The notes beneath the pieces are model-generated. The model did no database searches and had not been told where the DNA came from. It saw nothing but the letters and a program-made list of their open reading frames with translations. The position numbers and the translations under genes were made by a program. A DNA stretch of 64,000 nt from an uncultured Eubacteriales bacterium (GTDB lineage: Bacteria > Bacillota > Clostridia > Oscillospirales > Butyricicoccaceae), in NCBI GenBank assembly GCA_910585875.1, contig CAJUIK010000005.1:1-64000 (forward strand), given 5' to 3'. Numbering within the stretch: position 1 is the stretch's first letter; the number at the start of each line of letters is the position of its first letter. This document shows, in pieces, positions 59,302-64,000 of the stretch.

Positions 59302-61638
59302 TTAACGGGCGATTTCTTCCATGACAAAGGCTTCGATGATATCGCCCTCTTTGATATCGTTGAATTTTTCAAAACTGACGCCGCATTCATAGCCGGAAGC
59401 CACTTCGCGGACGTCGTCCTTAAACCGGCGCAGGGTGGACAGGACTCCCTCGTGAATCACGATGCTGTCCCGCACGATGCGGACCTGGGCGGCCCGCTGA
59501 ACCTTGCCGTCGGTCACATAACAGCCGGCGATGGTCCCCACGCCGGAAACTTTGAAGGTCTGGCGCACTTCGGCATGGCCGATGACGGCCTCCCGATACT
59601 TGGGCGCCAACATTCCCTTCATGGCGGATTCAATCTCTTCCAAGCAGTCGTAGATGATGCGATACGTGCGGATCTGCACGTCCTGCCGGGCGGCGCTGTC
59701 TGCGGCGGCGGGCTCGGGGCGCACGTTGAAGCCCACGATAATGGCGCCGGAGGCGGCGGCCAGCATGACGTCGGATTCATTGACGCCGCCCACGCCGGAA
59801 TGGATGACCTGGACTCGCACTTCCTCGTTGCTCAGCTTGCGCAGCGAGGCGGTGACAGCCTCGGCGCTGCCTTGGACGTCGGCTTTGACGATGATGTTGA
59901 AATCCTTGATCTCGCCCTCTTTGATATGGCTGAACAGGTTTTCCAGCGTGACTTTCTGCTGCAATTTGGCCCGTTCGTCCTTCTCCTCGGTTTTGCGCTG
60001 CTCGGCCAGCTCCCGGGCCATCCGCTCGTCTTCCACGGCGTAGAACAGGTCGCCGGCGTCGGGCACTTCGGAAAGGCCGATGATTTCCACCGGCATAGAG
60101 GGGCCGGCCTGTTCCAGCCTGCGGCCCTTGTCGTCCGTCATGGCCCGAACCCGGCCCACCGTCTTGCCCGCGATGACGATATCGCCGGCGTTCAGCGTAC
60201 CGTTCTGAATCAGCACGGTGGCCACGGGGCCCCGGCCTTTGTCCAGCTTGGCCTCTACTACGGTGCCTTTGGCCCGGCGGTCTGGGTTGGCCCGCAGCTC
60301 CTGGATATCCGCCGTCAGCAGCACCATTTCCAGCAGATTCTCAATGCCGATCTTTTGCTTCGCAGAGATATTGCACACAATGGTGTCGCCGCCCCACTGC
60401 TCGGGCACCAGCTCATATTCCGTCAGCTGCTGGAGCACCCGGTCGGGGTTGGCGCCCTCTTTGTCGATTTTATTCACCGCCACGATGATGGGCACGTTGG
60501 CGGCTTTGGCGTGGTTGATGGCTTCCACCGTCTGGGGCATGACGCCGTCGTCGGCGGCCACCACCAGGATGGCCACGTCGGTGACTTGGGCGCCCCGGGC
60601 CCGCATGGAGGTAAAGGCCGCGTGCCCCGGGGTATCCAAAAAGGTGATCAGCCGCTGATCCAGCTGCACCTGATAAGCCCCGATATGCTGGGTGATGCCG
60701 CCGGCCTCGCCTTCGGTGACATTGGCGTTGCGAATGGCGTCCAGCAAAGATGTTTTGCCGTGGTCCACATGGCCCATGACCACCACCACCGGCGGGCGGG
60801 GCTGGAGGTTCTTTTCGTCGTCCGTGCTGTCGTCAATCAGACGCTCCTCGATGGTGACGATGACCTCTTTTTCCACCTTGGCGCCGAATTCCTCGGCCAC
60901 CAGGCTGGCGGTGTCGAAATCCACGCTCTGGGATACGTTTGCCATCACGCCCAGCTTCATCAGCTGTTTGACCACGTCGGCGGCGGTCTTTTTCAGCCGA
61001 AGAGCCAGCTCGCCCACGTTGATTTCATCGGGAATCAGCACCTTGAGCTGGGCCTTTTTGGCCCGCTCCTGCATCTGCATCCGGCGCAGGCGCTCCTGCT
61101 CCTCCTGGCGCTTTTTGTTGCTCACAAAGCCCCGGCGGTCCGCCTGGCGCTTGATTTTCTGTTTGCCCTGGGGCTGGTTGATTTTCTGGGCCTTTTCGGG
61201 CACCAGCTGGTCGATGCGCTCGTCGTATTTGGAAAGATCCACCGAGTTGCCTCGGGTGTCCACCCGGGTGGTCCGGGGGCCCTTGGCGGAAGGCTGCTCC
61301 GCCGCGACCTGGGGCGCCGCTTCCTTGGCCTCTTTGGCGGGCCGCTCCTGCTTGGCCGGGGCGGTTTTGGTCTCCTTCTTCTGTTTTTCCAGCATCCGCT
61401 GCTCCGATTGCTGGCGGCGCTTCTGGGCGGCCTCCGCCGCCGGGGCGAACAGGGCGTCCAGGCTTTCCGCCTGGTTCTTTTGCGTCAGGTATTCAAAAAT
61501 CACGTCCAGCTCCGGCTCCTTCAGCGCCTGGGCGTTGCTTTTGGGCGCTTGCAGATAAGCCCCCAATATCTCGGCAATCTCTTTATTGGGTTTGCCGAAG
61601 TCCTTTGCCACGTCGCTCACGCGGTATTTGATCATCAT
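59302..61638 (-). CDS. infB: translation initiation factor IF-2
   Basis: 778 residues. An N-terminal IF2_N domain ([18 protein letters not shown]) is followed by a charged Gln/Lys/Glu/Ala-rich linker to about residue 195, a second IF2_N-like part ([20 protein letters not shown]), the GTPase with G1 [16 protein letters not shown] and NKID, and C-terminal domains binding fMet-tRNA. The initiator tRNA gene itself lies 8 kb away at 51186. Two ATGs are in tandem at 61638 and 61635. Confidence 0.97.
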   Translation of the reverse strand: MMIKYRVSDVAKDFGKPNKEIAEILGAYLQAPKSNAQALKEPELDVIFEYLTQKNQAESLDALFAPAAEAAQKRRQQSEQRMLEKQKKETKTAPAKQERPAKEAKEAAPQVAAEQPSAKGPRTTRVDTRGNSVDLSKYDERIDQLVPEKAQKINQPQGKQKIKRQADRRGFVSNKKRQEEQERLRRMQMQERAKKAQLKVLIPDEINVGELALRLKKTAADVVKQLMKLGVMANVSQSVDFDTASLVAEEFGAKVEKEVIVTIEERLIDDSTDDEKNLQPRPPVVVVMGHVDHGKTSLLDAIRNANVTEGEAGGITQHIGAYQVQLDQRLITFLDTPGHAAFTSMRARGAQVTDVAILVVAADDGVMPQTVEAINHAKAANVPIIVAVNKIDKEGANPDRVLQQLTEYELVPEQWGGDTIVCNISAKQKIGIENLLEMVLLTADIQELRANPDRRAKGTVVEAKLDKGRGPVATVLIQNGTLNAGDIVIAGKTVGRVRAMTDDKGRRLEQAGPSMPVEIIGLSEVPDAGDLFYAVEDERMARELAEQRKTEEKDERAKLQQKVTLENLFSHIKEGEIKDFNIIVKADVQGSAEAVTASLRKLSNEEVRVQVIHSGVGGVNESDVMLAAASGAIIVGFNVRPEPAAADSAARQDVQIRTYRIIYDCLEEIESAMKGMLAPKYREAVIGHAEVRQTFKVSGVGTIAGCYVTDGKVQRAAQVRIVRDSIVIHEGVLSTLRRFKDDVREVASGYECGVSFEKFNDIKEGDIIEAFVMEEIAR

Positions 61639-61641
61639 CGG

Positions 61642-62067
61642 TTATTTTCCCCCTTTGCGTGTATCGGAACCGGCCTTTCGGGCTGCCGCTCGGTCGGTTT
61701 TTTTCTGTTTGCGTTTTTTCTCCCTGGCCAGTCGGGCTTCCAAGGCCTGGGCGTCCTGGCCGAAGCCGCATTTTTGGCACAGCGCCAAGGCGAAGCCCGT
61801 GTCCGTCACAGCCAGGACGGCGCATTGGCCCATGCCCAGGACGGCGCCCAGCTCTTCCTTGCCCCAGGGCAGAAAGACCAGCGGCGCCTGACATTGGGCC
61901 GCGGCGCCCTTCGCCTGGTTCGACGTGTTGGGGCCGCAGTCCTTGGCCGCGGCGATCAGCCGGGCCCGGCCCTCTCGGGCGGCGTCATAGGCGCTCTCGC
62001 CCCCGACAGCCAGGCTGCCCGCCCGCTTCATCAGGCCGATAAAAGCCAAATTATTGTCCTTCTCCAT
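61642..62067 (-). CDS. L7Ae-family protein YlxQ
   Basis: 141 residues. An L7Ae/L30e-like RNA-binding domain at 1-100 (NLAFIGLMKRAGSLAVGGES) is followed by a highly basic tail KKRKQKKTDRAAARK. YlxQ-type proteins bind kink-turn RNA. Its start overlaps the rnpM end by 17 bases, and infB follows after three bases. The middle carries four cysteines, which is unusual. Confidence 0.9.
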   Translation of the reverse strand: MEKDNNLAFIGLMKRAGSLAVGGESAYDAAREGRARLIAAAKDCGPNTSNQAKGAAAQCQAPLVFLPWGKEELGAVLGMGQCAVLAVTDTGFALALCQKCGFGQDAQALEARLAREKKRKQKKTDRAAARKAGSDTRKGGK

Positions 62068-62338
62068 GGGCCCCCTCCTCCTCTGCGAACTGCCGCCGCA
62101 GCGTCTCGTAAACCTCGTCGGGAATCGGGCAGTCCAGCGCCCGGCTGAGGGCCCGGGATTTGACGGCCTTTTCCAGGCAGGAGGCGCTTTTGCACAGATA
62201 AACCCCCCGGCCGGAGGCCTTTCCCTTTGGGTCATAGAGTATTTCGCCCTGCGGCGTGCGCACAACCCGGGCCAGTTGGTTTTTTTCCGTCTGCCGGCGG
62301 CAGGCGGCGCATTGCCGCACCGGAATTTTTTTTGGCAT
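62051..62338 (-). CDS. rnpM: YlxR-family RNase P modulator RnpM
   Basis: 95 residues. PVRQCAACRR (Cys10, Cys13) and GRGVYLCKSASCLEKA (Cys49, Cys54) are the YlxR signature. Members bind RNA and have been reported to modulate RNase P. It lies in the invariant nusA-ylxR-ylxQ-infB order, 39 bases after nusA, and overlaps ylxQ. Confidence 0.94.
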   Translation of the reverse strand: MPKKIPVRQCAACRRQTEKNQLARVVRTPQGEILYDPKGKASGRGVYLCKSASCLEKAVKSRALSRALDCPIPDEVYETLRRQFAEEEGAHGEGQ

Positions 62339-62377
62339 CTCTGCCTCCCCCTTTCACAGGCCTTGGGGCCCGTTTGC

Positions 62378-63490
62378 TTACTGCTCTTCCGCCTGCTGGG
62401 CGGCGTTGGCCAGGGCCTGCTCCAAGGCCTGGGACTGGGGCTTGATATCAATTTTCCAGCCTGTCAGCTTGGCGGCCAGCCGGGCGTTCTGCCCCTCTTT
62501 GCCGATGGCCAGCGAGAGCTGGTCGTCGGGCACGACCACGCTGCAGCTTTTGCCGTCCGCCCCGGGGGTCACCAGCAGCACGTCCGCCGGGGACAGAGCC
62601 TCGGCCACAAACTGCACCGGGTCTTCGGAATATTTAATGATATCGATTTTCTCCCCCTGCAATTCGTCTACAATGCCGGCCACCCGGGCGCCCCGGGGGC
62701 CCACGCAGGCGCCGATGGGGTCCACGTTTTCATCGGCGCTGGAGACGGCGATTTTGGTGCGGCTGCCCGCCTCCCGGGCGATGGAATTGATCATCACGGA
62801 GCCGTCGTAAATCTCGGGCACCTCCAGCTCAAACAGGCGCTTGACTAGGCCGGGGTGGGTGCGGGAAATGACCATCTGGGGCCCCTTGACCCCTCGGCGC
62901 ACCTCCACCAGGTAAACCTTCAGCCGCTGGCCCTCCCGGATCTGCTCGTTTTTCACCTGCTCGGAAACGGGCAGCACAGCCTCGGTCTTATCCCGGCCGC
63001 TGCCCAGCTCCAAAATGACGCTGCCGTACCGGGGGTCGATGCGAGTCACCAGCCCGTTGAGGATTTCATGCTCTTTGGAGGCGAATTCATCGGCGATCAT
63101 GCCCCGCTCCGCCTCCCGGATGCCCTGGATAATCACCTGCTTGGCCGTTTGCGTGGCAATGCGGCCGAATTTGGAGGCGTCGATTTCGATGCGCACCTCG
63201 TCTCCCAGCCGAGCCAGAGGCGAATACTGAGCCGCCTCCTCCAGCGAGATTTCCGCCGCCGGGTTTTCCACTTCCTCCGTCACAGTTTTGACGGCGTGCA
63301 TGGCGATGGCGCCGGTCTCCGGGTTGATTTGAACAAACACATTCTCCAAAGCGGCGCTCTGGGCGTCTTTCTTATAAATCGCCTTGTATGCCGCGGCCAG
63401 GGCTTGGGCGATTCGTTCCAGCATATAGTCTTTTTTGACGCCCTTTTCCTTTTCTAGGTCGGCCAGGGCCTGCATCAATTCAACGTTCAT
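62378..63490 (-). CDS. nusA: transcription termination/antitermination factor NusA
   Basis: 370 residues. The N-terminal polymerase-binding domain MNVELMQALADLEKEKGVKK is followed by S1 (GLVTRIDPRYGSVILELG) and two KH domains (IGACVGPRGARVAGI and SLAIGKEGQNARLAAKL). The C-terminal AR repeats of enterobacteria are absent, as normal for Firmicutes. I choose ATG 63490; a longer start near 63514 would add eight residues. Confidence 0.96.
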   Translation of the reverse strand: MNVELMQALADLEKEKGVKKDYMLERIAQALAAAYKAIYKKDAQSAALENVFVQINPETGAIAMHAVKTVTEEVENPAAEISLEEAAQYSPLARLGDEVRIEIDASKFGRIATQTAKQVIIQGIREAERGMIADEFASKEHEILNGLVTRIDPRYGSVILELGSGRDKTEAVLPVSEQVKNEQIREGQRLKVYLVEVRRGVKGPQMVISRTHPGLVKRLFELEVPEIYDGSVMINSIAREAGSRTKIAVSSADENVDPIGACVGPRGARVAGIVDELQGEKIDIIKYSEDPVQFVAEALSPADVLLVTPGADGKSCSVVVPDDQLSLAIGKEGQNARLAAKLTGWKIDIKPQSQALEQALANAAQQAEEQ

Positions 63491-63619
63491 GTCGCTTATT
63501 TTCGCCCCAAACAACTCGACGGCCGTTTGGGGACCCCCCTTTCAATTTTGATAGAGTTTCCCGGGAAACCGGGAAAACCGCTTCGCGCCGCCGGCGCGCC
63601 GTTTTGTCTCCCCGCCCTG

Positions 63620-64000
63620 CTATTCGTCTGCCGGCTGTTCCCGGCGGATGGATGTAAAATCAAAATATTCCCGGCAGCTGGAAACCTCCTGCCTGGGGTA
63701 GGCGGCGCCGTCCACCGTCAGCGTCTCGCCGTCGCAGGCCTCCAGCTTCCCCACCTTGTTTTTTGCGCCGTCGTGGGGGCGGTAAAAAGTCAGCTCCACC
63801 CGGCGGCCCAAAGCCCATTCAAAGTGCTCCGGCGTCCGCAGCGTCCGCTCCAGCCCGGCGGAGGAGACGCACAGTGTGTAGGAGGGCAGGCCGTCAAATT
63901 CCGGAGCGTCCAGCTGGGGGTCCACCGCCCGGCTCACATATTCGCAGTCTTCGATATCCACCCCAGTTTCTTTGTCCACTGTAATGACCAGCAGATAGCG
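63620..64000 (-). CDS. rimP: ribosome maturation factor RimP (5' end outside window)
   Basis: The last 127 codons of rimP run off the right edge. LLVITVDKETGVDIEDCEYV, SYTLCVSSAGLERTL and GRRVELTFYR are family text. RimP helps 30S maturation. It is the visible head of the rimP-nusA-infB operon, 129 bases before nusA. The upstream promoter lies outside the window. Confidence 0.94.
   Translation of the reverse strand, partial: RYLLVITVDKETGVDIEDCEYVSRAVDPQLDAPEFDGLPSYTLCVSSAGLERTLRTPEHFEWALGRRVELTFYRPHDGAKNKVGKLEACDGETLTVDGAAYPRQEVSSCREYFDFTSIRREQPADE

Noticed and set aside
59452..62148. 898-codon open frame on the plus strand opposite infB, rbfA-side to ylxQ
   Set aside because: It is antisense to clear infB and ylxQ coding sequence. 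Long mirror frames are expected in GC-rich third-position codons, and the translation is low-complexity His/Gly/Gln/Leu.

Overview
The window reads as a moderately GC-rich chromosome segment from an anaerobic Gram-positive of class Clostridia. Oscillospiraceae or a near relative is my best guess, by inference only. The grounds are strong AGGAGG-type ribosome sites with frequent TTG/GTG starts, near-consensus sigma-A promoters with 17-base spacers, an oxygen-sensitive class III ribonucleotide reductase, an archaeal-type ProRS, S-layer homology domains, oligopeptide uptake, and Hol_Tox-type type I toxins. There is no rRNA, CRISPR array, insertion sequence or recognisable prophage.

Layout. 1-1280: an AT-richer accessory patch with a gene remnant and a tandem array of type I toxin-antitoxin units, two intact and one decayed. 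1360-5540: a GNAT-TetR operon with a visible operator pair, then the TrkA-TrkH potassium system. 5.7-11.3 kb: amino-acid symporter, proS, and an AlgI/DHHW acyl-transfer pair. 11.4-16.3 kb (mostly minus strand): two flavoproteins with a divergent HxlR regulator, a GNAT/membrane-protein pair, and a heme catalase with a roughly 195-residue Cys/Pro-rich N-terminal extension. 16.4-21.9 kb (minus): lower glycolysis pgk-tpiA-gpmI-eno, with promoters before pgk and eno and a cluster of hairpins between tpiA and gpmI. 22-25.4 kb: lrgAB and unrecognised small genes. 25.5-29.1 kb (minus): anaerobic ribonucleotide reductase whose glycyl-radical tail is a separate 53-residue ORF, then nrdG and an ArsC/Spx-like gene. 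29.4-35 kb (minus): MacA/MacB-type export operon ending in an SLH-domain protein. 35.2-43.8 kb (plus): MATE pump, MurR/RpiR regulator and a complete oligopeptide ABC transporter. 43.8-51.1 kb: chemoreceptor, MFS/TetR pair with operators, another TetR, a REC-GGDEF/PilZ cyclic-di-GMP pair and a possible small RNA. 51.2 kb: initiator tRNA-fMet with its own promoter and terminator. 51.4-53.3 kb: gamma-glutamyltransferase led by a 52-residue ORF. 53.3-64 kb (minus): a long transcription/translation operon, rimP-nusA-rnpM-ylxQ-infB-rbfA-nrnA-truB-ribF, running into an M20 peptidase, a ComEC-like metallo-beta-lactamase-fold protein and a DUF3006 protein, and ending at a strong terminator.

The observations I find most worth following are the toxin-antitoxin array, the extended catalase, the split NrdD, the hairpin cluster inside the glycolytic operon, and the palindrome over the opp promoter. 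Identifications come from reading translations and motifs by eye; no database search was possible.
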